NCBI GenBank assembly: GCA_963834725.1
Contig: CAWICN010000001.1
Location: 1,426,001 to 1,490,000, forward strand
Reading direction: 5' to 3'
DNA length: 64,000 nt
DNA from: PALSA-693 sp963834725
GTDB taxonomy: Bacteria > Actinomycetota > Acidimicrobiia > Acidimicrobiales > Palsa-688
The position numbers were made by a program, and so were the translations under genes. The notes below the pieces were generated by a model. That model was not told the DNA's origin. It did no database searches and was given only the letters and a program-made list of their open reading frames with translations. How positions within the stretch are numbered: the stretch's first letter is position 1; every line of letters begins with the position of its first letter. Shown piece by piece: positions 23,212 to 32,251 of the stretch.

Positions 23212-24276
23212 TCAGGCTGACAGAAACTCCTCGGCGCCCAGGTCGAGGGCCTGACACCCATGGCGGTTAACCATGGTCAGGCACACCGCATCACAGCGCG
23301 CCGAAGGGCCGTCCAGCACCGAGGCCGCGATCGCCATCACCAGGCCGTCCAGGCTGTAGCGCCGGTACCCCTGCCAGCAGTCGTCCCACGCCAGGTTCAC
23401 TCCGCCGGACTCCAGATGCCGGTGATAGGCCCGCACCAGCTCGTGCTCGAAGTCGCGGCGCATCTCGGGCACCAACGACGAGCCGATGAAATACGACACA
23501 TCGGAGAGGCCAGGGCCCACTTTCACGGTGCGCCAGTCGACGACGGTCACCCGTGGCCGGCCGAAGAGCAGGTTGTCGAGCCGCGGATCGCTGTGCAGCA
23601 GGGTCCACGGTCCCGGCCGATTGGCGAGATAACCCTTAAGCGCGCCCATCAGCTGCTCGCACAGCCGGATCACCTCGCCGTCGAGACGCGCCGCATAGCG
23701 ATCCACGAAGATGCCGAACAGACTGGGCACGAGCTCGGCCCGAGCGCGCACCGACTCCGAGGCCGGTTGCTCGAGCCAGGTCAGGTCGAGCAGCGTAAGG
23801 TCGCCCCAGCGCGGACTGTGCAGGGCGGCCAGCTCGGGCATAACCGCCGCCGCTTCCTGCGGTGAACAACCCGCCACCGGGTCGCCTGGATCGGCGGGCA
23901 ACATGTCCTCGAGCAGCACGACATACCCCTCTCGCTCGAGGCTGTAGTGCGCGAGAAAGCAGCTCGGGCGGCTGACCCCCACCGTCGCCGCCAGCTCGTT
24001 GTAGAAGGAGGCTTCCAGCCCGAAGGTCCCCGTGGCGAACCCGGTGAGCCGGCTCACCTCGTCGGACGAGGGCACCTTCGCAACGACCGATCCGGGGGCG
24101 GCCGTGGGCCGGTCCCATTTGGGTACCAGCCGCACGGAATCGGAGACATGGCCGTTGGCGATGGGGATGGCAACCAGGTCGGTGACCTGCGCTCCGTCCG
24201 CGCTTTCCCCCAGGGCGGTCCCCAACCAGCCCGCCGTGAGATCGCCAATTCCCCTCGGCACCGTCAGTACAGACAT
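23212..24276 (-). CDS. Aminoglycoside-phosphotransferase/ecdysteroid-kinase-like protein
   Basis: A 354-residue protein-kinase-like small-molecule kinase. Lys and loop regions are in 'PGSVVAKVPSSDEVSR'; the catalytic loop is 'LLHSDPRLDNLLFG' (HxD....N) and the metal-binding Asp is in 'VTVVDWRTVKVGPGLSDVSY'. These proteins phosphorylate hydroxyl groups on varied metabolites and are often near fatty-acid or steroid genes. An acyl-CoA synthetase is divergent here, supporting lipid or xenobiotic chemistry. Start 24276 gives a good family N-terminus; a longer form from 24336 is possible. Confidence 0.78.
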   Translation of the reverse strand: MSVLTVPRGIGDLTAGWLGTALGESADGAQVTDLVAIPIANGHVSDSVRLVPKWDRPTAAPGSVVAKVPSSDEVSRLTGFATGTFGLEASFYNELAATVGVSRPSCFLAHYSLEREGYVVLLEDMLPADPGDPVAGCSPQEAAAVMPELAALHSPRWGDLTLLDLTWLEQPASESVRARAELVPSLFGIFVDRYAARLDGEVIRLCEQLMGALKGYLANRPGPWTLLHSDPRLDNLLFGRPRVTVVDWRTVKVGPGLSDVSYFIGSSLVPEMRRDFEHELVRAYHRHLESGGVNLAWDDCWQGYRRYSLDGLVMAIAASVLDGPSARCDAVCLTMVNRHGCQALDLGAEEFLSA

Positions 24277-24364
24277 GTCCAGCTCCGACACCGATCCGTC
24301 GTCCCCGAATCGTAGCGTCCTGACCCCGACCCCCAAAAGGGCCGGGCGAAGTAGCGTTCCTCTC

Positions 24365-26014
24365 GTGGCCTTGACGTCCTCCTACTCGCACGGCCGGTCG
24401 GATCTCCCCCTCCTCGGCGAGACGATCGGCGCCAACCTGGTCCGCACCGTCGCCCGCCTCCCGGACCACGAGGCCCTGGTGGACTGGCCATCCGGGCGGC
24501 GCTGGACCTACGCGGAGCTGCAGGCCTGGGCGGAGTCGGTCGCGGCCGGCCTGGTCGCTCAGGGTGTGAAAAAAGGAGACCGGGTCGGCATCTGGTCCCC
24601 CAATTGCCCCGAATGGGTCGCGGTGCAGTTCGGAACGGCCCTCATCGGCGCCATCCTCGTCAACGTCAATCCCGCCTACCGCCTGACCGAGCTGGAGTAC
24701 GTGCTGCGCCAGGCTGGCGTCCGCTGCCTGGTCAGCGCCACCCAGCACAGGACGAGCGACTATCGGGCCATGGTGGAGGAGGTGCGACCCCGCGTCGATG
24801 ACCTCCGGGACGTCATCTACATCGGCCACCACTCCTGGGACGCGCTGCTCGCAGCAGGCGAGAAGGTAGACCGGGAGGACGTCGCCCGGATCGGCGCCAC
24901 CCTGACATTCGACGACCCGATCAACATCCAGTACACCTCGGGAACGACGGGCTTCCCCAAGGGGGCCACGCTCTCGCATCACAACATCCTCAACAACGCC
25001 TACTTCGTGGCCGAGTTGCTCGGCTACACCGACTCCGACCGCGTCTGCCTCCCTGTCCCCTTCTATCACTGTTTCGGGATGGTCATGGGCAACCTGGGAG
25101 CGACGACCCATGGCTCGACGATCGTCATCCCGGCACCGATGTTCGATCCCGCCGCCACCCTGGAGGCCGTGGCCGGCGAGCGGTGCACGTCGCTCTACGG
25201 GGTACCGACCATGTTCATCGCGGAGCTCGGCATCGACGGGTTCGCGAGCTATGACCTGTCCTCCCTCCGGACCGGGGTCATGGCGGGATCGCCGTGCCCG
25301 GTCGAGGTGATGAAGCGGGTCATGAACGAGATGCATATGGACGGCGTGGCCATCTGCTACGGCATGACCGAGACGTCGCCGGTGTCCACCCAGACTCGTG
25401 CCGACGATGACGTGGAGCGGCGCACCGCAACGGTCGGGCGGGTCATGCCGCACGTCGAGGTGAAGGTGATCGACCCGACTTCAGGGGTGGTGCTCCCGGT
25501 CGGCGAAGCCGGGGAGCTGTGCACCCGCGGCTACTCGGTGATGCTCGGCTACTGGAACGAGCCCGACAAGACGGCCGAGGCCATCGATCCGGCCAGGTGG
25601 ATGCACACCGGAGATCTGGCCGTGATGCGCGACGATGGCTACGTCAACATCGTGGGGCGCATCAAGGATCTGGTGATCCGCGGCGGAGAGAACATCTACC
25701 CGCGCGAAGTCGAGGAGTTTCTCTACACCCACCCGGACATCGACGACGTGGCGGTCATCGGGGTACCCGATGCGCGATACGGGGAGGAGATCATGGCCTG
25801 GATCCGGCTGCGCCCCGGTGCCCCGGCCCTGGACGCGGCGGCCATGCGGTCCTTCTGCGAAGGACGGATCGCCCATCAGAAGATCCCTCGTTACGTGCGC
25901 CTCGCCGACGAGTTCCCGATGACGGTGACCGGCAAGATCCGCAAGGTCGAGATGCGCGCGGTGAGCATCGAGGAGCTGGGTTTGAGGGACGCGGCCGCGA
26001 TCGAAACCGCGTAG
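24365..26014 (+). CDS. Fatty-acyl-CoA synthetase (AMP-binding, FadD-type)
   Basis: A 549-residue ANL-superfamily enzyme activating an acyl acid with ATP and CoA. The P-loop motif is 'IQYTSGTTGFPKGATLSHHN' near residue 185. Also present are 'FYHCFGMVMGNLGA', 'CYGMTETSPVSTQT', 'MHTGDLAVMRDDGYVNIVGR' with 'IKDLVIRGGENIYPREVEEF', and the C-terminal catalytic Lys in 'MTVTGKIRKVEMR'. It is closest in appearance to the medium/long-chain FadD35-like group (YngI type). The GTG start lies 7 nt after TAGCGT, suggesting a leaderless mRNA. Confidence 0.95.
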   Translation: MALTSSYSHGRSDLPLLGETIGANLVRTVARLPDHEALVDWPSGRRWTYAELQAWAESVAAGLVAQGVKKGDRVGIWSPNCPEWVAVQFGTALIGAILVNVNPAYRLTELEYVLRQAGVRCLVSATQHRTSDYRAMVEEVRPRVDDLRDVIYIGHHSWDALLAAGEKVDREDVARIGATLTFDDPINIQYTSGTTGFPKGATLSHHNILNNAYFVAELLGYTDSDRVCLPVPFYHCFGMVMGNLGATTHGSTIVIPAPMFDPAATLEAVAGERCTSLYGVPTMFIAELGIDGFASYDLSSLRTGVMAGSPCPVEVMKRVMNEMHMDGVAICYGMTETSPVSTQTRADDDVERRTATVGRVMPHVEVKVIDPTSGVVLPVGEAGELCTRGYSVMLGYWNEPDKTAEAIDPARWMHTGDLAVMRDDGYVNIVGRIKDLVIRGGENIYPREVEEFLYTHPDIDDVAVIGVPDARYGEEIMAWIRLRPGAPALDAAAMRSFCEGRIAHQKIPRYVRLADEFPMTVTGKIRKVEMRAVSIEELGLRDAAAIETA

Positions 26015-26036
26015 GGCAGCCGCCACAGGGCGGTGA

Positions 26037-27038
26037 TCAGCGCAGGTCAAAGGGTTCGTCGAGGGCCGCCAGCTTGTCCGGGTTGAGCTGGGCCCAGATG
26101 CAGGTCAGGGCGCCGTCCCGAGCTTCGCCGGAAACGACGATCGGACCGGCCGGGTCGTCGAGCACCAACGCCGGACCGCCGTTGAGGGTCGCGGTGCGCA
26201 TGGGGACCACGCCCACCCGGCGAGCCAGGTTGGTGAGGAGGCGGCCCACCCGGTAGGACCCTCGGACGGGTCGCCGGGCGGCGTGGCGGAGCGGGCCGCC
26301 GTCACTCACCAGCACCACGTTCGGGTCGAGCAGCCGTACCACCCCGGCCTCATCGCCCGCACTCAGGGCACCTACGAGCGCTCCGAGCAACTCGACGCTG
26401 GCCGGCCGGGAAGGCCGGGAAGGCGGGGCCGGCCGGTCGGCGGTCGCGTCGCCGGCCGGCCCGGCAGGGGCCTGGGCCCGGCGTTCGCGCACCTTGCGGC
26501 GAGCCCGGACCGCGATCTGCCGGCACGCCGACTCGCGCTTGTCCACCGCTCTGGCTATCACCGAGAAGGGTTCGCCGAACACGTCGGCGAGCAGCAGCAC
26601 GGCCCGCTCCACCGGGGCCAAGGTGTCGAGCACGACCAGGAACCCGAAGGTGAGCGATTCCGCCAGCTGGACGTGCTCCTCCGGGCTGGCTTCCGTGCTG
26701 ACCGGATCGGGCAGCCACGGTCCGACGTACCCCTCGCGGCGACGTTCGACGTCGCGCAACCTGCTCAGGGCGAGACGGGTGGTGACGGTGGTGAGCCAGC
26801 CGGCCGGGTTAACGATGGTGCCCCGGTCGGCGGCGAACCATCGCAGCCACGCCTCCTGCACAATGTCTTCGGCGTCGGCCCGGGCGCCGACCAGCCGGTA
26901 GGCGACGCCGAGGAGCCGTGGTCGTTCCCTCTGGAACACGGCGACCGCCGGATCCACCGGCTCGGCCGCGGGTGGGGCCGGAGAGTTCCGTGGCATGCCG
27001 TGTTGACGCCGGCGGGCCCCGGATTGTGACCCTGTCAT
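26037..27038 (-). CDS. sigJ: ECF41/SigJ-type RNA polymerase sigma factor with SnoaL-like C-domain
   Basis: A 333-residue sigma factor. Sigma-2 has 'LLGVAYRLVGARADAEDIVQ' and 'LRWFAADRGTIVNPAGWLTT'; the linker carries the ECF41 signature 'YVGPWLPDP'. Sigma-4 is around 'LAPVERAVLLLADVFGEPF'. A C-terminal SnoaL-like domain ends in 'LNPDKLAAL', the NPDKL motif typical of ECF41 factors, in which this domain tunes sigma activity without a separate anti-sigma. It follows the sensor kinase by 17 bp on the same strand and may share its transcript. A Pro/Ala-rich insert separates the two parts. Confidence 0.9.
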   Translation of the reverse strand: MTGSQSGARRRQHGMPRNSPAPPAAEPVDPAVAVFQRERPRLLGVAYRLVGARADAEDIVQEAWLRWFAADRGTIVNPAGWLTTVTTRLALSRLRDVERRREGYVGPWLPDPVSTEASPEEHVQLAESLTFGFLVVLDTLAPVERAVLLLADVFGEPFSVIARAVDKRESACRQIAVRARRKVRERRAQAPAGPAGDATADRPAPPSRPSRPASVELLGALVGALSAGDEAGVVRLLDPNVVLVSDGGPLRHAARRPVRGSYRVGRLLTNLARRVGVVPMRTATLNGGPALVLDDPAGPIVVSGEARDGALTCIWAQLNPDKLAALDEPFDLR

Positions 27039-27055
27039 CGTGAAAGGAAACGGCG

Positions 27056-28480
27056 CTAACGGCGAGCGGGTTCGAGCCGATCGCCTGCAACGAGCGAACT
27101 CGAACCGGGCGACCCCGCCGGGCCCGGTGTTTCCGCGAGTGGGAACCGGACGGAAAAGACCGCACCCGGAGCGCCATCGTGCACCTCGATGGTGCCGCCG
27201 TAGGCATGGCAGAGGTCGGCCACGATGGCCAACCCGAGGCCGAACCCACCGTGCTCACGGTCGCGCGCCTCATCCAGGCGGACAAAACGCTCGAAGATGC
27301 GCGCCCGTTCGCCCGGGGGAACGCCTGGGCCGTCGTCGCGCACCTCGATCACGGCGGTCCGGCCGGTGGCCAATACCATCACGTCGACGCGGCTGACGGC
27401 GAACCGGCGAGCATTGTCGACCAGATTGGCGATCACCCGTTCGAGGTAGCCCATCGGTACGAGCACGGGTGCCGGCGTTCCGGAAATCGTCACGACCGGC
27501 GGGGCCGCAGACGCTGCCAAGGCGACCACATCCTGGGCCACCGCCAGCAGATCGCAAGGTTGTTCGACTGGAGCCAGCCGGCCTTCGTCCGAGCGGGCCA
27601 GCAAGAGGAGCTCCTCGACCAGCCGGGTCATCCGGGCATCTTCGACCAGCACCTCGTCGGCCACCCGTGGCCAGTCGGCCGCGTCCGGGCGGTGCAGCGC
27701 CACTTCCATGGCCGTTCGGATGTTGGCGATCGGCGAGCGCAGCTCGTGCGACGCGTCGGAAACGAACCGTCGCTCGCGGGCCGAGGAGGCCTCCAGGCGG
27801 TCAAGCATCGAGTTGAGTGTGCGGGCCAGCCGCCCCACCTCGTCATCGGTGTGCGGCTCGGCGACGCGCCGCTCCCCCGGGCGGACGGCCACGTCCGCCA
27901 CCTCTCGGCGCAGCGCCTCGATCCCGCGCAACGCCCGGCCGACCATGATCCAGCAGATGACACCCACGACCGCGAGCAGGATCGGCAGGCCAATCTCGAG
28001 CAGACGCTGGACCGACAGCAACGTCCGGTCGTACTGGTCCAGTGAGACGATCACGACGACGGTCCCCTCGTCGGACCCCACCCTGACGGGGACGGCCACC
28101 AACTGGACGTCATGGCCGGGGAGGATGTTGGCATCCGGATTGTCCTGGACCATCGGATCGCCCGGCACCCAGAGCGGCTGCTTAAGGTGCAGGGAGTGAC
28201 TGCCGCCTACCACCCGGCCGTCGAAGAGGACCTGGATCAGACCCGACTGCACGCTGGGTGTGCGGGGGAGGATGAGCGGCGGTCGAAGGCCCTGGTTGAG
28301 GGCGATCACCTCCTGCGCCTGCACCCGTGCCGTGGTGATCAGGACATTGTGACGGTCGTGCTGCAGCGTCACCTCGACCACTGCCGCAGAGATGCCGAAG
28401 GCACAGCCCACCGCGAGTACGGCGGCAGCCGTGACGCGCAGCCGCACGCCGGAGAAGAGATGGCGGATGGCCCTAGCCAT
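27056..28480 (-). CDS. Sensor histidine kinase of a two-component system
   Basis: A 474-residue membrane kinase. A transmembrane helix near residues 12-35, an extracytoplasmic sensor of about 140 residues and a second helix near 175-195 precede a HAMP domain. The H-box is 'FVSDASHELRSPIANIRTAM', the N-box 'VIANLVDNARRFA', G1 'VRDDGPGVPPGER' and G2 'GGFGLGLAIVADL'. The start overlaps the end of the response regulator by 8 nt, so the two are one unit. The sensor shows no recognisable ligand motif. Signal unknown. Confidence 0.95.
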   Translation of the reverse strand: MARAIRHLFSGVRLRVTAAAVLAVGCAFGISAAVVEVTLQHDRHNVLITTARVQAQEVIALNQGLRPPLILPRTPSVQSGLIQVLFDGRVVGGSHSLHLKQPLWVPGDPMVQDNPDANILPGHDVQLVAVPVRVGSDEGTVVVIVSLDQYDRTLLSVQRLLEIGLPILLAVVGVICWIMVGRALRGIEALRREVADVAVRPGERRVAEPHTDDEVGRLARTLNSMLDRLEASSARERRFVSDASHELRSPIANIRTAMEVALHRPDAADWPRVADEVLVEDARMTRLVEELLLLARSDEGRLAPVEQPCDLLAVAQDVVALAASAAPPVVTISGTPAPVLVPMGYLERVIANLVDNARRFAVSRVDVMVLATGRTAVIEVRDDGPGVPPGERARIFERFVRLDEARDREHGGFGLGLAIVADLCHAYGGTIEVHDGAPGAVFSVRFPLAETPGPAGSPGSSSLVAGDRLEPARR

Positions 28481-29177
28481 CGCCCTGTCCGCCGGTCTGG
28501 GCCAGGGATCTGGCCGACAGGCGATAGCCGGCACTGCGCACCGTATCGATGTGTGACGGCTCGTCCGGGCGATCCAGCTTCCGCCGCAGGTAGCCGATAT
28601 AGACCTCCACCACGTTGGCGTCGCGCTCATCGGAGGGATCCCAGACGTGCTGGAGCAACTCAGCTTTGGACACAGGCTCCCCACTTTTGTGGAGCAGGTA
28701 ATCGAGCAGCGCAAATTCCCGGGCGGTCAGCGTCACCTCCTCGCCGTCCCGCCAGCACCGGTGCTCCCTGGTGTCAAGGCGGACGTCGCCATAGCTGAGA
28801 ACGGCACCTTGCGATGAGCCACCCCGGCGAATCAGCGCCCGCAACCGGGCCAGCAGTACCGGATAGGAGAACGGCTTGGACAGAAAGTCGTCCGCCCCGG
28901 TGTCGAGGGCCTCGGTCTGGTCGAACTCGCCCTGCTTCGCCGTCAACATCAACACCGGAACCTGGACGCCTTGCTCACGCAGTCCGGCGGTGACGGCGTA
29001 GCCGTTGACCTTCGGGAGCATCAGGTCCAGGATGATGGCGTCGTAGCTCTCCGTCGTCGCCCGGTTGAGGCCGTCCTGGCCGTCGAGGGCCACGTCCACC
29101 GTGTAGCCCTCCGTGCTCAGCCCCCGGGCCAGGGAGCGAGCCATCGACACCTCGTCCTCGACGATGAGGATCCTCAT
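28473..29177 (-). CDS. OmpR/PhoB-family response regulator
   Basis: A 234-residue regulator. The receiver domain has acidic residues in 'MRILIVEDEVSM', the phospho-acceptor Asp in 'YDAIILDLMLPKVNGYAV' and Lys in 'GADDFLSKPFSYPVLLARL'. The C-terminal winged-helix DNA-binding domain includes 'VTLTAREFALLDYLLHKSGE' and 'VVEVYIGYLRRKLDRP'. ATG at 29177 is the family start; the longer upstream reading frame is antisense to the divergent hydrolase. It is the first gene of the RR-HK(-SigJ) block; the 147-bp gap to the divergent serine hydrolase holds the promoters. Confidence 0.96.
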   Translation of the reverse strand: MRILIVEDEVSMARSLARGLSTEGYTVDVALDGQDGLNRATTESYDAIILDLMLPKVNGYAVTAGLREQGVQVPVLMLTAKQGEFDQTEALDTGADDFLSKPFSYPVLLARLRALIRRGGSSQGAVLSYGDVRLDTREHRCWRDGEEVTLTAREFALLDYLLHKSGEPVSKAELLQHVWDPSDERDANVVEVYIGYLRRKLDRPDEPSHIDTVRSAGYRLSARSLAQTGGQGDG

Positions 29178-29324
29178 ACTCAGCCAGTCTGCCCCTTGAG
29201 CGCCGGGGACAGGCGGCACTAACCCGGTATAAAGCGCGGACGGAGGGCTGGTCAGGACACCAAGCGGTCCGAGAGGGCCGAGGCGGAAGGCCGTCGCAAC
29301 ACGCCCATTACGCTCGGTGACCTT

Positions 29325-30560
29325 ATGGGCGAACTCCAGATAGAGGTCGAGCCCGCAGAAGTCGGGATGGATGCTGGCCGCCTGTCGCGCCTCGACGACC
29401 ACTTCTCGCGGTATGTCGACGACGGGCGTCTTCCCGGCTGGCTCGTGCTGGTGAGCAGGCACGGACGGGTGGTGCATCTGGGCACCTACGGGATGCGCGA
29501 CCGCGAGCACTCCTTGCCCGTCGAGGTCGACACGATCTGGCGTTTGGCCTCGATGACCAAGCCGATCACATCGGTGGCTGCCATGATGCTCTACGAGGAA
29601 GGCGCGTTCGAGCTCAAGGATCCGGTCGAGCGGTGGATCCCGTCGTTCAAGGACATGCGGGTGTATCGGGGCGGCTCCGGCGCCACCACAGAAAGCCGGC
29701 CCGCGGTCGAGCCCATCCGGGTGTGGCACCTGCTCACCCATACGGCGGGGCTGACCTACGGCTTCCACTACGCCGACCCGGTCGACGCCCTCTACCGGAC
29801 CGCCGGCTTCGAATGGGGCAACCCGCCGGGTCTCGATCTCGCCGCCTGCTGCGACGTGTGGGCGGGCCTACCGCTTCTGTTCGAGCCGGGCCGCGAGTTC
29901 AACTACTCGGTCGCCACCGACGTGCTCGGACGGCTCGTCGAGGTGATCTCCGGAGCGTCACTCGACGAGTTCTTCCGTACCCGGATCTTCGAACCGCTGG
30001 GGATGACCGACACCGCCTTCTGGGCCCCCCCCGGCTCGGCCGCAGAACGATTGGCCGCGGCCTACATGCGAAACCCGGAGGGGGCCGACCGCCCCGCGGT
30101 ACCGATGGACGGGAGTTCCGCCCTCCAACGGCCCGCAGTGCTTTCCGGCGGGGGCGGTCTGGTCGGGACGGCGAGCGACTACCACCGCTTCGCGTTGATG
30201 TTGCGAGGCGGGGGCGAGCTCGAGGGAGTCCGGCTGTTGTCCCCGCGGACGGTCGCCTATATGGCCCGAAATCAGTTGCCCGGGGGCGCCGACCTGGAGC
30301 ATTTCGGCCGGCGGCTGTTCTCCGAGACCACCTTCGATGGAGTCGGCTTCGGACTGGGGTTCTCGGTGGTGATCGATCCCGCGGCCGGGAAGGTGCTCTG
30401 CGGCCAGGGTGAGTTCGGGTGGGGTGGGGCCTACAGCACCGCCTTCTGGGTGGCGCCGGCGGAGGACCTGACGGCGATGTTCTTTACCCAGTTGCCGTCG
30501 AGCACCCACCCGATCCGCTCGCAGTTCAAGCAGTTGATCTATCAGGCGATCGTCGACTGA
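29325..30560 (+). CDS. Serine hydrolase / class C beta-lactamase-like protein
   Basis: A 411-residue beta-lactamase-fold protein. The nucleophile Ser-x-x-Lys is in 'WRLASMTKPITSVAAMMLYE', the second motif Tyr-x is in 'FNYSVATDVLGRLVEVISG', and the C-terminal region around 'GEFGWGGAYSTAFWVAP' replaces KTG with a small-residue triad (HxG/WGG type), as in esterases of family VIII. No signal peptide is visible, suggesting a cytoplasmic esterase or peptidase rather than a true lactamase. Divergent from the response regulator. A 26-bp repeat array begins 12 bp after its stop. Confidence 0.88.
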   Translation: MGELQIEVEPAEVGMDAGRLSRLDDHFSRYVDDGRLPGWLVLVSRHGRVVHLGTYGMRDREHSLPVEVDTIWRLASMTKPITSVAAMMLYEEGAFELKDPVERWIPSFKDMRVYRGGSGATTESRPAVEPIRVWHLLTHTAGLTYGFHYADPVDALYRTAGFEWGNPPGLDLAACCDVWAGLPLLFEPGREFNYSVATDVLGRLVEVISGASLDEFFRTRIFEPLGMTDTAFWAPPGSAAERLAAAYMRNPEGADRPAVPMDGSSALQRPAVLSGGGGLVGTASDYHRFALMLRGGGELEGVRLLSPRTVAYMARNQLPGGADLEHFGRRLFSETTFDGVGFGLGFSVVIDPAAGKVLCGQGEFGWGGAYSTAFWVAPAEDLTAMFFTQLPSSTHPIRSQFKQLIYQAIVD

Positions 30561-30571
30561 GCGGGCGGTCG

Positions 30572-30809
30572 TGCCGGCGCTCCCTGGCCGCGCTCCCCCG
30601 CCGGCGCTCCCGGCCCGCATTCCCCGCCGGCGCTCCCGGCCCGCATTCCCCGCCGGCGCTCCCGGCCCGCATTCCCCGCCGGCGCTCCCGGCCCGCATTC
30701 CCCGCCGGCGCTCCCTGGCCGCGCTCCCCGCCGGCGCTCCCGGCCCGCATTCCCCGCCGGCGCTCCCCGGTTGCGCTCCCTGGCCGCGCTCCCCCGCCGG
30801 CGCTCCCGA
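30572..30809. repeat. 26-bp GC-rich tandem repeat array
   Basis: Imperfect copies of the unit GGCGCTCCCGGCCCGCATTC plus CCCGCC (26 bp) fill the space after the hydrolase stop. Some units carry CTGGCCGCG in place of CGGCCCGCA. The flanking 375-bp gap 30561-30935 contains no gene. The short reading frames through the array are Pro/Arg/Gly-rich and have no family features. Confidence 0.92.
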
Positions 30810-30821
30810 TCGCTCAACTGG

Positions 30822-30866
30822 TTTGTGTTATAAAACCCGCGTAATACGCGGTTTTTATATCACAAA
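30822..30866. terminator. Bidirectional intrinsic terminator with a long stem
   Basis: A nearly perfect 22-bp inverted repeat. TTTGTG..TATAAAA flanks the GC core CCCGCGTA-ATACGCGG, followed by TTTTTATA on the plus strand and preceded by a matching A-run, so it works in both directions. It lies between the convergent hydrolase and GNAT genes. Its AT-rich flanks contrast sharply with the surrounding GC-rich DNA. Confidence 0.9.
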
Positions 30867-30935
30867 GGTCTGAGCGAGGCGCCCGGACCCACCGGGCCGC
30901 GATCCGGACCTGACCGGGACGGCCGGGCGGCGCCC

Positions 30936-31463
30936 CTACGGCCGGACCCAGATCTGCAAGCGTCCTGATTCTCCCGGAGCCTCGGGCCGCCGGACATCGA
31001 CCCGTTCGAGCCGGTAGCCGAGCTTCCGGGGAATGGCGGCGCTCCGTACGTTGGCCTCATCGGTGTGGATCTCCACGCGGTCCACGTCGTCGAGCGCCTC
31101 GGCTGCATCGGTTACGGCCTTCGCCGCAGCGGTCATGAAGCCGCGCCCGGAGTAGTCGACGTGGGTCCAGTAGCCGATTTCGGCGGCGCGAGGGCCAATC
31201 CGCCGGTGCAGCCCGATTATCCCGACGATCTCGTCCTCGGGCCCATCGGGCCGGCGCATGGCGTAGACGAAATCGGTGCCCTTTTGCCATCCGATCTCGG
31301 TCTCGGCAATGCGAGCTGCCTGCAAATGCCGGGTAGCCGCCCGGGGCTCCGCCCACGGCATCCAGGGCTCGAGATGCTCGAGGCTCTCGCCTACGGCCCG
31401 GGCGGTCGCATCGGCATCAGCCGGCCGGTTGCGCTTCAGGATCACCGGTCCTGCGTCGATCAT
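30936..31463 (-). CDS. GNAT-family N-acetyltransferase (RimJ/RimL-like)
   Basis: A protein of 175 residues from ATG 31463, or 197 from 31529. It has the RimJ-type GNAT layout: 'PVILKRNRPADADATARAVG', 'HLEPWMPWAEP', 'GIIGLHRRIGPRAAEIGYWT', the acetyl-CoA loop region 'VDYSGRGFMTAAAKAVTDAA' and 'VEIHTDEANVRSAAIPRKLG'. Members acetylate N-termini of ribosomal proteins or small amines; substrate unknown here. It converges on the bidirectional terminator. Start choice is uncertain because neither ATG has a strong ribosome-binding site. Confidence 0.85.
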   Translation of the reverse strand: MIDAGPVILKRNRPADADATARAVGESLEHLEPWMPWAEPRAATRHLQAARIAETEIGWQKGTDFVYAMRRPDGPEDEIVGIIGLHRRIGPRAAEIGYWTHVDYSGRGFMTAAAKAVTDAAEALDDVDRVEIHTDEANVRSAAIPRKLGYRLERVDVRRPEAPGESGRLQIWVRP

Positions 31464-31740
31464 TTCGGGAGGCTGACTCCCTCTCCGCCGCATCCTCGCC
31501 ATTGGACTCAGTCTGGCCACATGCCGCAACTCTTATGCCAGTCCAGCACGGAAAAGATCGACCGAAGATTCCCCGACCAAAACCACCGCCTCGTACCTTC
31601 CGGCGAAGTCCCACAGGCCTCGCCAGCCCCCTGCTTTCCGCCTCGTGTCCATGCCCGCGCCAATCGGAGTGCACGGCGCCTACGCCGCAGTGGTCCAACC
31701 CTGAAATCCGCCGGTAGCTCGCGACTGCTCAAATGGAGCT

Positions 31741-32094
31741 ATGGCCAAGAATGTTCTCGGCGGTGAGCTCGAGCCGTGCAGCTTTGACCCGTTAACCGGT
31801 TTCTACCGCGACGGCTGCTGCAACACCGGCGCCGACGACGGCGGCGTGCATGTGGTCTGCGCTCGGGTGACTGCCGAGTTCCTCGAGTACAGCAAGCAGG
31901 CGGGCAACGACCTCAGCACCCCCCAACCCGGGTTCAGCGGCCTCCAGCCCGGCGACCGGTGGTGCCTCTGTGCGGCGCGCTGGCAGGAGGCATTCGAGGC
32001 GGGCATGGCCCCCGATGTCGTCCTGGAGGCCACGCATGTCCGCGCTCTGGAATGGGTCAACCTGGACGACCTGCGGCGCCACGCCGTCGCCTGA
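31741..32094 (+). CDS. DUF2237 family protein
   Basis: A 117-residue small soluble protein matching the DUF2237 family: 'NVLGGELEPCSFDPLTGFYR', 'DGCCNTGADDGGVHVVCA', 'FLEYSKQAGNDLSTPQP' and 'GDRWCLCAARWQEAFEAG'. The conserved Cys residues (CC, WCLC) suggest a metal- or redox-linked role that has not been established for the family. Length is normal. The 277-bp divergent gap before it (31464-31740) shows no gene. Confidence 0.88.
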   Translation: MAKNVLGGELEPCSFDPLTGFYRDGCCNTGADDGGVHVVCARVTAEFLEYSKQAGNDLSTPQPGFSGLQPGDRWCLCAARWQEAFEAGMAPDVVLEATHVRALEWVNLDDLRRHAVA

Positions 32095-32251
32095 GTGGTC
32101 CCCTGAGTCGCGGGAGCGGGACGCGCCGCGGCTAGCCTGCGACGGTGCCCCATGAGCTGCCGCGGCGGGCTCCCCGGGTGAGGGCCCGCCGGTCTCCTTG
32201 CCCGGTGTGACGGCCGTTACAGCCCGGACCGCCCTGAACAGCCCGAAAGGG

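Noticed and set aside
30822..30866. Possible dif/Xer recombination site
   Set aside because: Arms and core do not resemble known actinobacterial dif sequences, and the T-run after a GC stem fits a terminator better.
30542..30873. Pro/Arg-rich frames through the 26-bp array
   Set aside because: Open in several frames on both strands because of repeat composition; the unit is not a multiple of three and no domain is visible.
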